Below, piece by piece: positions 35,471-44,613 of a stretch of 64,000 nucleotides of DNA. The position numbers and the translations under genes were made by a program. The notes below the pieces were generated by a model. It was not told the DNA's origin and searched no databases. It was given only the letters and a program-made list of their open reading frames with translations. Source of the stretch: Desulfobacterales bacterium (GTDB lineage: Bacteria; Desulfobacterota; Desulfobacteria; Desulfobacterales; JAAELO01); the NCBI GenBank assembly GCA_024226555.1, contig JAAELO010000820.1, positions 1 to 64,000 on the forward strand, read 5' to 3'. The stretch's first letter is position 1. Each line of letters starts with the position of its first letter.

Positions 35471-35583
35471 AGTACATAAAAACTTGAAAAACAATAAGTT
35501 TTATTTGAGACGTTTATAAAGTCCAACGAAACTAAAGGAGGTACATAAAAACTCGAAAACCATGAGTTTTTATTTAAGATGCG
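35471..35583 (+). repeat. Direct repeat of a 42-base hairpin unit before the response regulator
   Basis: Two copies begin at 35471 and 35540. Both read GTACATAAAAACT-GAAAA-CA--AGTTT-TATTT-AGA. Each contains an inverted repeat, and the arms differ in a compensating way: ATAAAACTT/AAGTTTTAT in copy 1 and ATAAAAACTC/GAGTTTTTAT in copy 2. That preserves pairing, which suggests the structure or symmetry matters. Copy 2 runs into the start codon. Confidence 0.7.
35536..35581 (+). promoter_or_regulatory. Ribosome binding site separated from ATG by a hairpin
   Basis: AGGAGG occupies 35536-35541 and the start ATG is at 35579, a linear gap of 37 bases, with no other Shine-Dalgarno sequence nearer. A perfect 10-bp stem (35545-35554 with 35564-35573, 9-base loop) fills the gap. 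If folded, AGGAGG and ATG are eight unpaired bases apart, the usual spacing. Confidence 0.5.
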
Positions 35584-36256
35584 TATACTACTTGCAGAAG
35601 ATGATAAAAAAATCGCTGAATTCGTTATTAAAGGGCTTTCATCCGCAGGATTTGCAGTCGATCATGCTGAAGATGGCGTAGATGCTTTACATCTTGTTCT
35701 GACAGAACCCTATGATACCTGCATTATAGATATAATGATGCCCAAGCTTGATGGGTTATCCCTGATAGAAAAAATGAGAAAAGAGAAGATAAATACCCCT
35801 GTCATTATTCTAAGTGCAAAAGGCTCTACAGATGACAGAGTAAAAGGTCTTCAGACTGGAAGTGACGATTACCTGAGTAAACCTTTTGCATTTGCAGAAC
35901 TACTGGCAAGGGTTCAGGCTCTGATAAGACGATCAAATGACGAAACAGAGCCAACAAAACTTCTGGCGGGTGAACTTGCACTGGATTTGATAACAAGAGA
36001 CGTCATAAGAGATGACAAAAAACTCGAACTACAGCCCCTTGAGTTTGCACTTTTAGAATATCTTCTTAGAAATAAAGAGAGGGTTGTATCTAAAACTATG
36101 ATAATGGAGCATGTGTGGAACTACAATTTTGATCCCCAGACAAATGTGGTTGAAGCCAGGATTTGCAGACTCCGTGACAAAGTGGATAAAGGTTTCGATA
36201 AAAAGATGATACACACTATCCGTGGAGTAGGGTATGTTCTTAAAGAAGCTGAATAA
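35579..36256 (+). CDS. OmpR-family response regulator
   Basis: The receiver domain has the acidic pair in LLAEDDK, the phosphoacceptor Asp51 (IIDIMMPKLDG), a conserved Ser in ILSAKG and Lys in YLSKPFAF. A winged-helix DNA-binding domain (about 128-223) ends in HTIRGVGYVL. The start is fixed by the invariant MRILLAEDD N-terminus even though no Shine-Dalgarno sequence is at normal distance. The partner kinase overlaps it by 23 bases. Confidence 0.95.
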   Translation: MRILLAEDDKKIAEFVIKGLSSAGFAVDHAEDGVDALHLVLTEPYDTCIIDIMMPKLDGLSLIEKMRKEKINTPVIILSAKGSTDDRVKGLQTGSDDYLSKPFAFAELLARVQALIRRSNDETEPTKLLAGELALDLITRDVIRDDKKLELQPLEFALLEYLLRNKERVVSKTMIMEHVWNYNFDPQTNVVEARICRLRDKVDKGFDKKMIHTIRGVGYVLKEAE

Positions 36257-37649
36257 ACTAAGGAAAACACTGGCATTTAGGCTAACCCTCTGGTATGGCA
36301 CCATTTTTATACTTTTTTCACTTATCTCTTTTATACTTTTTTTCTATTTAATTACTTCCGTTATAAAAGAGGGAACGGATCAGGATCTTAAGAAGGAGAT
36401 CAGTTCTTGTGCAACTGTTATGTCTATTGAAGGTATTGACGCTGTAAAACAGTATATTGTTCTTGAATCACAAGCCGCCGGAGAGAAGAAAATATTTTAC
36501 AGATTACTTTACTCAAACGGAATAGTCTTCTCTTCGTCAAACATGTCATACTGGAAACACATTGGGTTCTCAAGGGATGCCATTCAAAAACTCCAGGCAG
36601 GTAGTGAACCTGTTTTTGATACAATTAAAGTTGAAAAAATCAAGCACCAGGTGAGGGTTGTTTATGGCCTGATAAATCGTGATACGGTTCTTCAGGTTGG
36701 ATATTCTATGGATGGATATTCAAAACTAATTGAAACGTTTAGAAAAAAAATCTTTGTCGTTATGTTATCCCTTTTCATTGTTGCTGCTATAACAGGTCTT
36801 TTCATGGCCAGAAAAGCTTTAAAAGGTGTTGAAGATGTTACAAAAACAGCAAGATTGATATCTGAGGGGGATCTTGAAAAGAGAGTTCCTGTTAAAGCAA
36901 GAGAAGATGAAATAGATCAGATGGCAATTACCTTCAATATGATGCTTGATAAGATCCAATCTCTTATAACCGGAATCAAAGAGATGAGCGATAATATTGC
37001 CCACGATTTAAGGAGCCCAATAGCAAGAATCAGAGGTATTGCCGAGATCTCTCTAACCACAGGTGCTTCAAAAGAGGAATTGATGAATACCACAGGAAGT
37101 ACCATAGAGGAATGTGATAGGCTTCTTTACATGATTAACACCATGCTTTTTATATCAAAAACAGAAGCAGGGGTTGGGGTTTTGGATTTTGAAAATGTTG
37201 ATACTGAAGCTCTGGTGAAGGATGCTGTTTCTCTATTTATGCCAATGGCCGAGGATAAATCAGTTATTTTGAACTCAAACATTATTATAGCAGGTACTAT
37301 TAGTGGTGATATACAGATGATGCAAAGGGCTCTTACAAACCTTATAGATAATGCTATAAAGTATACAGATGCTTATGGAACCGTCACCGTTACGTTGAAT
37401 AAGAGTACAGATGAAAATAATATTGTAATAGATGTTAAAGATACAGGAACTGGTATATCAGAAAAGGATAGAACTCAGATATTTAACCGGTTTTATCGTT
37501 GTGATAAAAGCAGATCACAGGTTGGGACTGGCTTAGGCCTTAGTCTTGCCCGAACAATCGCAAGGGCCCATGGTGGAGATATAGTATTTAAAGATAACCC
37601 GGTTAGAGGATCAGTTTTTACACTGAAAATTCCGGTTTCTAATAACTAG
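36234..37649 (+). CDS. Sensor histidine kinase
   Basis: Two membrane helices (about 22-44 and 173-191) bracket a periplasmic sensor region of about 125 residues. A HAMP domain (about 192-245), the phosphoacceptor His257 in NIAHDLRSPIAR and an HATPase domain with N box LTNLIDNAIKY, DTGTGIS and GTGLGLSLA follow. It forms a pair with the overlapping response regulator. The sensed signal is unknown. Its stop overlaps the convergent MocR gene by four bases. Confidence 0.94.
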   Translation: MFLKKLNKLRKTLAFRLTLWYGTIFILFSLISFILFFYLITSVIKEGTDQDLKKEISSCATVMSIEGIDAVKQYIVLESQAAGEKKIFYRLLYSNGIVFSSSNMSYWKHIGFSRDAIQKLQAGSEPVFDTIKVEKIKHQVRVVYGLINRDTVLQVGYSMDGYSKLIETFRKKIFVVMLSLFIVAAITGLFMARKALKGVEDVTKTARLISEGDLEKRVPVKAREDEIDQMAITFNMMLDKIQSLITGIKEMSDNIAHDLRSPIARIRGIAEISLTTGASKEELMNTTGSTIEECDRLLYMINTMLFISKTEAGVGVLDFENVDTEALVKDAVSLFMPMAEDKSVILNSNIIIAGTISGDIQMMQRALTNLIDNAIKYTDAYGTVTVTLNKSTDENNIVIDVKDTGTGISEKDRTQIFNRFYRCDKSRSQVGTGLGLSLARTIARAHGGDIVFKDNPVRGSVFTLKIPVSNN

Positions 37650-39025
37650 AAAACCACATTTTCTGACTCTTCACCTTCAAGAACTTTCCTAAGAGTTCTT
37701 AAATGCTTATCCAAAATATTATTGTCCTTACCGCATGTTAAAGCAACTCTTATAGCTGGTGGAACATTTGTGTCTCCTGTAATAAATCTTTCAGAACAAA
37801 ATACATTGAGACCCATATTTTTTGCGTTATCTTCAAATGAAACTCCTGAATAATTTTTGGGTAGCTCAAGCCAAATGTAGAAACCAGTTCCAGAACCTTC
37901 TGTTTTATATCCTGAAAGAACTCTTTGGGCTATCTCATATCTTTTTTCTGCTTCCTTTCTTTTAAGCTGCAATACCTTTTCAGCAGTTCCATCAAATATC
38001 CATGAAGCTATTAAGGCTGAATTAAGTGGTGGCGCCATCCAGAGGGTATTCAGAACAGCTCTTGAAAATGCCTGTCTTAATTTTGAATTATGAATCACAG
38101 TAAACGCAATCCTCAAACCAGCTCCCAGTACCTTTGAAATTCCAGCAATGAAAATACTTTGTTCAGGAATTAGCTGGGATATTGGAGTTGGAACTTTAGG
38201 CAGTGTTAGTGCGTAAGCATCATCCTCAATCAAAATAAGTTTATATTTTTCAACAATAGAAGCAACCTCTTCCCTTCTTTTTTGTGACATGCATCTTGTT
38301 GTAGGATTCTGAACACTTGGCATCAGATAGACACCTTTAATGTTTTCTCTTTTACAAGCTATTTCGAGATCCCTTGCGACCATCCCTTCCTTATCCATTG
38401 GGATACCAGTTAAAGAAATACCGAGCATCTTGGAAAGGCTTTTCATACCAGGGTATGTGAGGTTTGAAACAGCTATTCGGTCTCCGTTTTCAAAACAGTT
38501 CGCTAAAATACAGTTCAGAGCATGCTGGGCCCCGCCACAAATAATTACATCATTTGTTTTGGCATCCATACCATAGCGCTTTGCCCAAAGAGCGCCTGCT
38601 GCTTTATGCTCAACTAAACCTGAGGGGTTTGTGTAATTCATAAATTCTGTAAGCTCTTTTGTCTTTGAAAGTTTTTTAAGCGATTTTACAATGTCAGGCT
38701 CTATCCCAAAGTGTGGAGTAATTAAACCAAGCTCAGCAAGTGGTTTTCCGGTTGATCCAGGGTTTTGCATAAATATGTCAACACCTGCATCAAGTGATAT
38801 AAAAGTGCCTCTACCTGTGGTTCCTGTGATCAGACCTCTTTTTTCTGCTTCTTTGTATCCCTTTGTTACAGTGCTTACATTTACCTCTAATATATCTGCA
38901 AGATCTCTGTGTGTTGGAAGCTGATCTCCTGGTATGAAATCCCCTTTTGCTAAAGAGTTCTCAATAATATCAGCGATTGATCTGTAAAGTGATTTTGATC
39001 TGTCTTCAATTTTCCATATTGTCAT
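37646..39025 (-). CDS. MocR/GntR-type PLP-dependent transcription regulator
   Basis: An N-terminal GntR winged helix (SIADIIENSLAKGDFIPGDQLP, then HRDLADILEVNVSTVTKGYKEAEKRGLI) is fused to a class I aminotransferase-like domain with ISKVLGAGLRIAF carrying the PLP Lys. MocR proteins sense amino-acid or vitamin B6 ligands. It is divergent from threonine dehydratase and an RhtB exporter, which are plausible targets. I place the start at ATG 39025: the frame extends to 39061 but that segment overlaps the promoter. Confidence 0.9.
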   Translation of the reverse strand: MTIWKIEDRSKSLYRSIADIIENSLAKGDFIPGDQLPTHRDLADILEVNVSTVTKGYKEAEKRGLITGTTGRGTFISLDAGVDIFMQNPGSTGKPLAELGLITPHFGIEPDIVKSLKKLSKTKELTEFMNYTNPSGLVEHKAAGALWAKRYGMDAKTNDVIICGGAQHALNCILANCFENGDRIAVSNLTYPGMKSLSKMLGISLTGIPMDKEGMVARDLEIACKRENIKGVYLMPSVQNPTTRCMSQKRREEVASIVEKYKLILIEDDAYALTLPKVPTPISQLIPEQSIFIAGISKVLGAGLRIAFTVIHNSKLRQAFSRAVLNTLWMAPPLNSALIASWIFDGTAEKVLQLKRKEAEKRYEIAQRVLSGYKTEGSGTGFYIWLELPKNYSGVSFEDNAKNMGLNVFCSERFITGDTNVPPAIRVALTCGKDNNILDKHLRTLRKVLEGEESENVVF

Positions 39026-39031
39026 CCATAC

Positions 39032-39061
39032 AATATATCTTTTGACACCACACAATGTCAA
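39032..39061 (-). promoter_or_regulatory. Promoter with operator-like symmetry for the MocR gene
   Basis: On the minus strand TTGACA (39061-39056) and TATATT (39037-39032) are 18 bases apart. The start point would fall about 6-7 bases past the -10, at or next to the ATG at 39025, so the mRNA may be leaderless. TTGACA and TGTCAA form an inverted repeat across the -35 and spacer (TTGACATTGTGTGGTGTCAA), a plausible autoregulatory site. Confidence 0.55.
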
Positions 39062-39074
39062 GTTGTATATTATA

Positions 39075-39190
39075 AAAAAATAACTGTTGTAAAATCGACT
39101 CGTTACATTTTTCGCAAGCAGAGGTTTTATAAAACTGAAAGCTTTTATAAACGTAGTAATTAAACCAAAATCAAAGTTTTTAGAAGTTTC
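39075..39190 (-). repeat. MITE-like repeat in the MocR-threonine dehydratase gap
   Basis: The order matches the reverse complement of the long form: AAAAATAACTGTTGTAAAATCGACTCGTTAC, the TTTTATAAAACTGAAAGCTTTTATAA hairpin module, then AACCAAAATCAAAGTTTTTAGAAGTTTC as a decayed end. Both extreme ends are degraded. It separates the two divergent promoters. Confidence 0.6.
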
Positions 39191-39207
39191 GAATAAGGGA
39201 TAAAGTT

Positions 39208-40197
39208 ATGGTTAATAAAGACAGCATATACAGTGCATATGAAACTATAAAACCTTTCATAAGAAAAACTCCACTGGAGTTTTCAAGAACTTTAAGTGAA
39301 TTAACAAACTCTGAAATTTTCTTAAAACTCGAGTGCCTGCAACATACAGGTAGTTTTAAAGCAAGAGGGGCTTTTAACTCATTTGCAGATTTAGATTTAG
39401 AACGCTACAATGGCATTATTGCCCCAACTGCAGGAAATCATGGAATAGGTCTTTCATTTGCAGCAAGCAAATTTAAAATACCAGTCCATATTTATTTGGC
39501 TGAAGATGCTGACCCAATAAAAATTAAAATACTGGAATCGCAAAATGCAATTGTAAAGAGGTTTCCTGATTTTGAAACCGCACACTTTGAGGCTGGGGTT
39601 GCTGCTAAAAAAAGAAAATTAAAATTCATATCGGCATACAATAATGATGAAATGGTTAATGGTGGCGGTACGGTTGCTATAGAGATTTTACAGGACTTAA
39701 AGGACGTTGATATTATAGTTGTTCCAGTTGGAGGAGGAGGTTTGATAGCAGGTATTTCAAAATTCATAAAATCAATTAATCCTGATTGTTTGATATGGGG
39801 AGTTCAAACAAAAAACAGTCCGACTTTTGTAAGGTGGTTTGATATGAAAAAGACTTTTCAGGTCGATTTGAAGCCTTCAATAGCGCACGGCTTGAGCGGA
39901 TTTGTTGAGGAAGATACCATTACGTTTCCTATTATAAAAAATAATGTTAATCGGATGATTGAGCTTGATGAAAATCATTTGATTGATGGAATGAGATTCA
40001 TGGCAGAGAACCATCAGCTTATAGTTGAACCCTCAGGAATTGCCGCCGTTTCTGCTTTGATGCAGGAGGGCATGGATCTATCGGGCAAAAAGGTTGTATC
40101 TGTTGTTACTGGAAGGAATATCTCTTTTGATGAGTTTAATAAATTAATTCAAGGGATAATAAACGAACCACACAATATAAAAAGTGAGAAGAAATGA
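39208..40197 (+). CDS. Threonine/serine dehydratase, PLP-dependent
   Basis: A fold-type II PLP enzyme of 329 residues without a regulatory ACT domain, so like catabolic threonine ammonia-lyase or serine racemase/dehydratase. The Schiff-base Lys51 is in HTGSFKARGA, TAGNHGIG binds the substrate carboxylate and PVGGGGLIAG the PLP phosphate. AAGGGA lies about 8 bases before the ATG. It overlaps the RhtB-type exporter by four bases (ATGA), suggesting joint control of intracellular threonine or serine. Confidence 0.92.
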   Translation: MVNKDSIYSAYETIKPFIRKTPLEFSRTLSELTNSEIFLKLECLQHTGSFKARGAFNSFADLDLERYNGIIAPTAGNHGIGLSFAASKFKIPVHIYLAEDADPIKIKILESQNAIVKRFPDFETAHFEAGVAAKKRKLKFISAYNNDEMVNGGGTVAIEILQDLKDVDIIVVPVGGGGLIAGISKFIKSINPDCLIWGVQTKNSPTFVRWFDMKKTFQVDLKPSIAHGLSGFVEEDTITFPIIKNNVNRMIELDENHLIDGMRFMAENHQLIVEPSGIAAVSALMQEGMDLSGKKVVSVVTGRNISFDEFNKLIQGIINEPHNIKSEKK

Positions 40198-40778
40198 AAC
40201 TAATACCATTTATACTATTTGTAATTGCAATGACCGGAACTCCAGGACCAGGAAATCTAACAATGCTTGGAATCGGACAAGCCACAGGTTTTAGAAGTGC
40301 TATTCCTTTTTTGATAGGTACAACAGTTGGATGTTTCTTGTTAAATCTATCAGTGGCATTTGGATTAGGAGCTTTTGTAACAGAATCTGTAAAAATCTCC
40401 TACTTTATGAAGATATTTGGTATGGGATATATGATTTGGCTTGGATTTAAAGTGATCAAATTACAGATTGAGGCAAAAGAGATAAAGAAACAGTTTACTT
40501 TTTTTGAAGGATTTCTGATACATCCAACCAGCCCAAAAAGCTGGGCAATGTCTGTTATAGCGATAAATCAGTTTGCTGACCCAACATCAACATATTTAAC
40601 AAAAACAGTTGTATTTGTTCTTTGTTTTCTTATTGGACAAGTTACATTTCACAGTCTTTGGTGCGCTATCGGTTCTAAGATTATATCACTATTAAGAACA
40701 CAAAAAATCAGAGTAGCCTTTAATGTTATTACAGCTTTTATGATGGTTGGAACAACTGCCTACGCTCTTTTTATTTAG
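40194..40778 (+). CDS. LysE/RhtB-family amino-acid exporter
   Basis: The 194 residues have about six helices and the family start TGTPGPGNLTMLGIGQATGFRSA. It is coupled through an ATGA overlap to threonine dehydratase, which favours threonine, homoserine or serine as substrate (inference). A complete 130-bp repeat follows 50 bases after the stop. Confidence 0.92.
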   Translation: MKLIPFILFVIAMTGTPGPGNLTMLGIGQATGFRSAIPFLIGTTVGCFLLNLSVAFGLGAFVTESVKISYFMKIFGMGYMIWLGFKVIKLQIEAKEIKKQFTFFEGFLIHPTSPKSWAMSVIAINQFADPTSTYLTKTVVFVLCFLIGQVTFHSLWCAIGSKIISLLRTQKIRVAFNVITAFMMVGTTAYALFI

Positions 40779-40828
40779 TTGGATTTATTTAGATGTTTTT
40801 TATTGACACTTAAATGGAAGCTTCTTTA

Positions 40829-40958
40829 GGGAACCTCTAATAATTAGAATTTTGGATAAAATACAAGGTATTTCAAAAAATAACGAGCCGATTTTATTAC
40901 AGTTTTTTTTTGGAAATAACAAAGTATTTTGCCAAAAGAACAGTTATTAGAGATTCCC
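40829..40958 (+). repeat. MITE-like element, complete 130-bp form, TSD TTTA
   Basis: The left end GGGAACCTCTAATAATTAG and right end CAGTTATTAGAGATTCCC are inverted. The inner part carries ATAACGAGCCGATTTTA. It is flanked on both sides by TTTA (40825-40828 and 40959-40962). It fills the convergent gap between the RhtB and diguanylate cyclase genes. Confidence 0.9.
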
Positions 40959-40979
40959 TTTATTCAGGTTTTGACTGTT

Positions 40980-43271
40980 CTAATTTGCCACGACTCTGTT
41001 TCTCCCATTTTGTTTGGCAGCATAGAGTCCGGCATCACTTCTTTTGAGAGCATCTTCTAGAGAATCTTTCTCAAATATTTCGGTTAGTCCAATACTTACA
41101 GTACATTCAATGTTAAGGTCTGAATGCTCAATTACCAAATCTTCAATTGCGATCCTTAATCTTTCAGCCATACCTTTTGCATCTTCAATATATGTATTTG
41201 TCAGAAGTACAGCAAATTCTTCTCCCCCAATTCTACTGAAAATATCTGAATCCCTTAAAGTTGTAAGACATTCATTAACAAATTTTTTTAATACTTCATC
41301 ACCAGTGTCATGTCCATAAACATCGTTAATCTGCTTGAAATTGTCTATATCCATCATTAAAAGCGAGAGTGGCATACCGTATCTTTTACTTCTCTTAATT
41401 TCTTCTTTTGCTTTAAGCATAAAAAATCGTCTGTTGGATGCACCCGTTAAAGGGTCAGTTCTGGATAGTTTTTTAAGATTTAATTCCATCTCTTTTTGTA
41501 CCGTAATGTCCCAGCTTACACCTGTCATTTTTACTGCATTATGCTCGTTGTCATATTGAGTTAAAGCAGCAGCTTTCATTATTTTAACTTTCTTATTCGG
41601 ACAAATTATACGGAATTCCCAATCAAAACGGCCATCTTTCCTTGCTTTTCTCAAAGCTAATTCAGTACTGCTTTTATCATCAGGATGAACTCTGTTTTTC
41701 CAGGTCTTATAAGCCCCTTTGAAGTCATCCGGGTCGGCACAATATAGCTCGAACATCCTTTTATCCCAGATAAGATTATTTGTAACAATATCCAATTCCC
41801 AAACCCCAATATTTCCAGCGATAGATGCAAGTTTAAGTCTATTGGAGTAGCTGGTTAGAACAATTTCATTCTCTTTCATTTTAGTAATATCCATCACCAG
41901 AATAAAAAGGCCCTCTATTTTATCATCAAATTTGTGGGGAATATATGTAACATTTAAAAAATATTGTTGATTTAAATTATTGAAATTTATTTCAAAGTTC
42001 TGTGTTTCTCCCTTTAAAGCAGCTTCATATCTATCTTTAGTTTCAGAGAATGTTTTTTCACCAACAATTTCCGATACATGCTTACCTATGATTGAACCTG
42101 CATCTATCTTAAACATATTTTCATAGTGGGCATTTACAAACTTATATTTCAGATCGAGATCAGCATAAGAGATAAGAGCGGGAACATTATCCATAATCAA
42201 TTGGAGTTGATCTTTTCGTCTTTTAAGTTCCAGAGCATTTCTCTTTAACGCCCTATCTGAGACAACACGAAAAGTTATATCTGTTGCCACAATCAGAAAA
42301 GATTCCAGTTTATTTTCAGAGTTTCTGATAGATGTAATATTTATATGTGCCCACAATGCTTCCCCATTTTGTTTAATCATTTTTCGTTCAATTTGCTGTT
42401 TTTTAACACCTTCATTAATCATATTTATGAAGTTCTCTGAGGCATCTTCTGCATGATCGGGATGAATAATTTCAAGCATATTTTTACCCCTCAATTCCTC
42501 AGATTTATAGCCAAGGAGATCAGTGCAAACTTCATTTGCAAGAATTATATGCCCCTGTGGAGAAAGAAGTACTATGCCTGCTGCTGCATTGTCAAACATC
42601 CCCCTGAACAAAGTTTCATTTTTCTTTAACTCTGTTTCAATAAGCTGTTGTTTATTTATAACTTCATATAATTCTTTATTAGCCTCCTCAAGTTCAAAGG
42701 TGCGTTCATCGATGATCTTTTCAAGGTTTTCATTTGTTTGTTTAAGGTCCTCTTCAACCTGCTTCCTTTTAAGGATGTTACAGACTGCATCCATTACCAG
42801 AGTTAACTGCTGGACATCCTCCTCTGTATAATCTTCCTCTTTATTTCCAACTCCAGCTACAATAACTATTTTATCTTCATCGAAAACAGGGATATTCATG
42901 TGCTTTGTTATACAAACGTGACCTTCAGGAAAACCTTGTTTATATGGGCTTTTATCATAATTATTTGTAATAACTGCCTTTCGTTGCCTTATTGCTTCAC
43001 CCCATAGGCCGGTTTCACATACTTTATAGGAATCCGGATAAGTATTTACTTTGCATTCCTGCATTACATCTTTAGACCAGGCATGTAGAGTAAGCTCTTT
43101 TTCATCATCACTTGCAAAATAGATATATCCAATTTTACTACTTGTTACAATAACAACAGCTTCTATTGCAAAATCCAGAATCTCCTGCCTTGAATTTTGG
43201 ATCATTTTATGTAGATCAATCAATAACTTGAACCGGATCTCATCAATTTTTCTTTGTCCGTTATTTTGCAT
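40980..43271 (-). CDS. Multi-sensor diguanylate cyclase (GAF, PAS repeats, GGDEF)
   Basis: Order of parts: a GAF domain (about 15-170), a coiled coil (about 170-220), then three to four PAS/PAC domains (about 220-590; for example MFDNAAAGIVLLSPQGHIIL and IMDNVPALISYADLDLKY). A GGDEF domain (about 605-763) ends the protein, with active-site GGEEF at 682-686. An RDSD I-site five residues before it allows product inhibition. There is no membrane segment, so it is cytosolic. It makes c-di-GMP; PilZ candidates in the window include the gene at 32698. Confidence 0.94.
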   Translation of the reverse strand: MQNNGQRKIDEIRFKLLIDLHKMIQNSRQEILDFAIEAVVIVTSSKIGYIYFASDDEKELTLHAWSKDVMQECKVNTYPDSYKVCETGLWGEAIRQRKAVITNNYDKSPYKQGFPEGHVCITKHMNIPVFDEDKIVIVAGVGNKEEDYTEEDVQQLTLVMDAVCNILKRKQVEEDLKQTNENLEKIIDERTFELEEANKELYEVINKQQLIETELKKNETLFRGMFDNAAAGIVLLSPQGHIILANEVCTDLLGYKSEELRGKNMLEIIHPDHAEDASENFINMINEGVKKQQIERKMIKQNGEALWAHINITSIRNSENKLESFLIVATDITFRVVSDRALKRNALELKRRKDQLQLIMDNVPALISYADLDLKYKFVNAHYENMFKIDAGSIIGKHVSEIVGEKTFSETKDRYEAALKGETQNFEINFNNLNQQYFLNVTYIPHKFDDKIEGLFILVMDITKMKENEIVLTSYSNRLKLASIAGNIGVWELDIVTNNLIWDKRMFELYCADPDDFKGAYKTWKNRVHPDDKSSTELALRKARKDGRFDWEFRIICPNKKVKIMKAAALTQYDNEHNAVKMTGVSWDITVQKEMELNLKKLSRTDPLTGASNRRFFMLKAKEEIKRSKRYGMPLSLLMMDIDNFKQINDVYGHDTGDEVLKKFVNECLTTLRDSDIFSRIGGEEFAVLLTNTYIEDAKGMAERLRIAIEDLVIEHSDLNIECTVSIGLTEIFEKDSLEDALKRSDAGLYAAKQNGRNRVVAN

Positions 43272-43403
43272 TTTTGTATAATTCTCTATTGATTAGCAGC
43301 ATCAATACAATTTGGTAAGATTATTAAATTAGAATAAACTATAACACCTTGTAATGTCAATGTATAAAGCTATGCATATAGCATATGTGTTTTGAAATAA
43401 AGG

Positions 43404-44216
43404 TTATAAAACTTCAGTTAATGCTAATGATTCAAATTCTGTGGGGTCATGTGAGCACAATGCAGTAATTTCTTTATTTTTGTTTATAACATCCCTAAGT
43501 ATAGTTAACTTTTTAAACGCTTCTTTTTGATCCATATGTGAAATATACTGAAATAGCTTAAAACCAGGAGTACAGAAAGGTTTTTTATCAATTTGCTTAT
43601 CGTAGTAATATGCATCCCCTGCATGGAGTAACCATCTCTCAGAACTTTTTATTGCGATTGCACAATGCCCTCTTGTATGACCTGTTAATGGCACCACTAC
43701 TATCTCACTTGGAAGGTTTTTTGAATTTTTAATGCACTTTAAGCCAAACCACTGCTCTTCGGAACAGGTATCGTGGATAACCCATTTTGGCATGTGTAAG
43801 AAGTGACACGTCCTGTATCTCTCTTTCTCTCTTATAGAAGCGGGTTTGTTGGCTGCCTGAATCTCAGGTTTATAGACATGTACAAATGCGTTGGGGAAAT
43901 CGGCAAGTCCACCTGTATGATCTAAATCCATATGGGTTAGAACTATATGTTTAACATCTTCGGGTTTATATCCAAGCTTTGAAATCTGACAGACCGCTGT
44001 ATCATTTAAATCTTTTCTCAGGTTCAATATGTAGTGCATGGGGCCCAATCTTTTGGGATTTTTAATATCATCAGTACCCACGCCTGAATCAATTAGTACA
44101 AGTTCCTTACCAGTATCTATCAGAATACAGTGGCATACGACCCTGGCAGGGCTCCTGTTTATAAGTTTCCCACCAAAAGGCTTCAACATGCCGCAGTTTA
44201 AATGAAAAATTTTCAT
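43404..44216 (-). CDS. Metallo-beta-lactamase-fold hydrolase, lactonase-like
   Basis: The zinc motif LTHMDLDHTGG is followed by further ligands in TGHTRGHCAI and LLHAGDAYY. The overall order resembles AttM/AhlD-type N-acylhomoserine lactonases and related esterases; the true substrate is unknown. ATG 44216 has AAGG about 8 bases upstream and is preferred to the frame opening at 44231. The gene is monocistronic. Confidence 0.88.
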   Translation of the reverse strand: MKIFHLNCGMLKPFGGKLINRSPARVVCHCILIDTGKELVLIDSGVGTDDIKNPKRLGPMHYILNLRKDLNDTAVCQISKLGYKPEDVKHIVLTHMDLDHTGGLADFPNAFVHVYKPEIQAANKPASIREKERYRTCHFLHMPKWVIHDTCSEEQWFGLKCIKNSKNLPSEIVVVPLTGHTRGHCAIAIKSSERWLLHAGDAYYYDKQIDKKPFCTPGFKLFQYISHMDQKEAFKKLTILRDVINKNKEITALCSHDPTEFESLALTEVL

Positions 44217-44361
44217 ATCCAACCTTAACAAAAGTTATATTGTATTTCTGATTTACTATCGCAATTTGAATTTATGTCTGTTTTTTTAATACGTCAATGT
44301 TTTACGTTGCTGTTTTTATTTTGATTTTAATGTGATAAAAATCAAAATGTTTTTATCTTTA

Positions 44362-44491
44362 GGGAAACTCTAATAAACTATATTTTGATTGAAGTGCAAG
44401 CCTAAGAAAAAAATAACGAGGCGATTTTACACAGTTTTATTTTTTCGAAGAACGCAGAAGTTTGGTCAAAGAGCAGTTATTAGAGATTCCC
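44362..44491 (+). repeat. MITE-like element, complete 130-bp form, TSD TTTA
   Basis: The left end is GGGAAACTCTAATAAACTA and the right end GCAGTTATTAGAGATTCCC. The inner segment is ATAACGAGGCGATTTTACACAG. TTTA flanks both sides (44358-44361, 44492-44495). It lies in a divergent gap (44217-44613), so it is not confined to terminator positions. Confidence 0.9.
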
Positions 44492-44613
44492 TTTATTAAG
44501 ATTATAAAATGCAAAAGGCGTTTTTTGAAGACGAATATTGCCAATTAAAATAGATGGGCAACCTTTGAAATACTGTAATTCCCGATACTAAATTATTACA
44601 TAAAGGAACTGAT

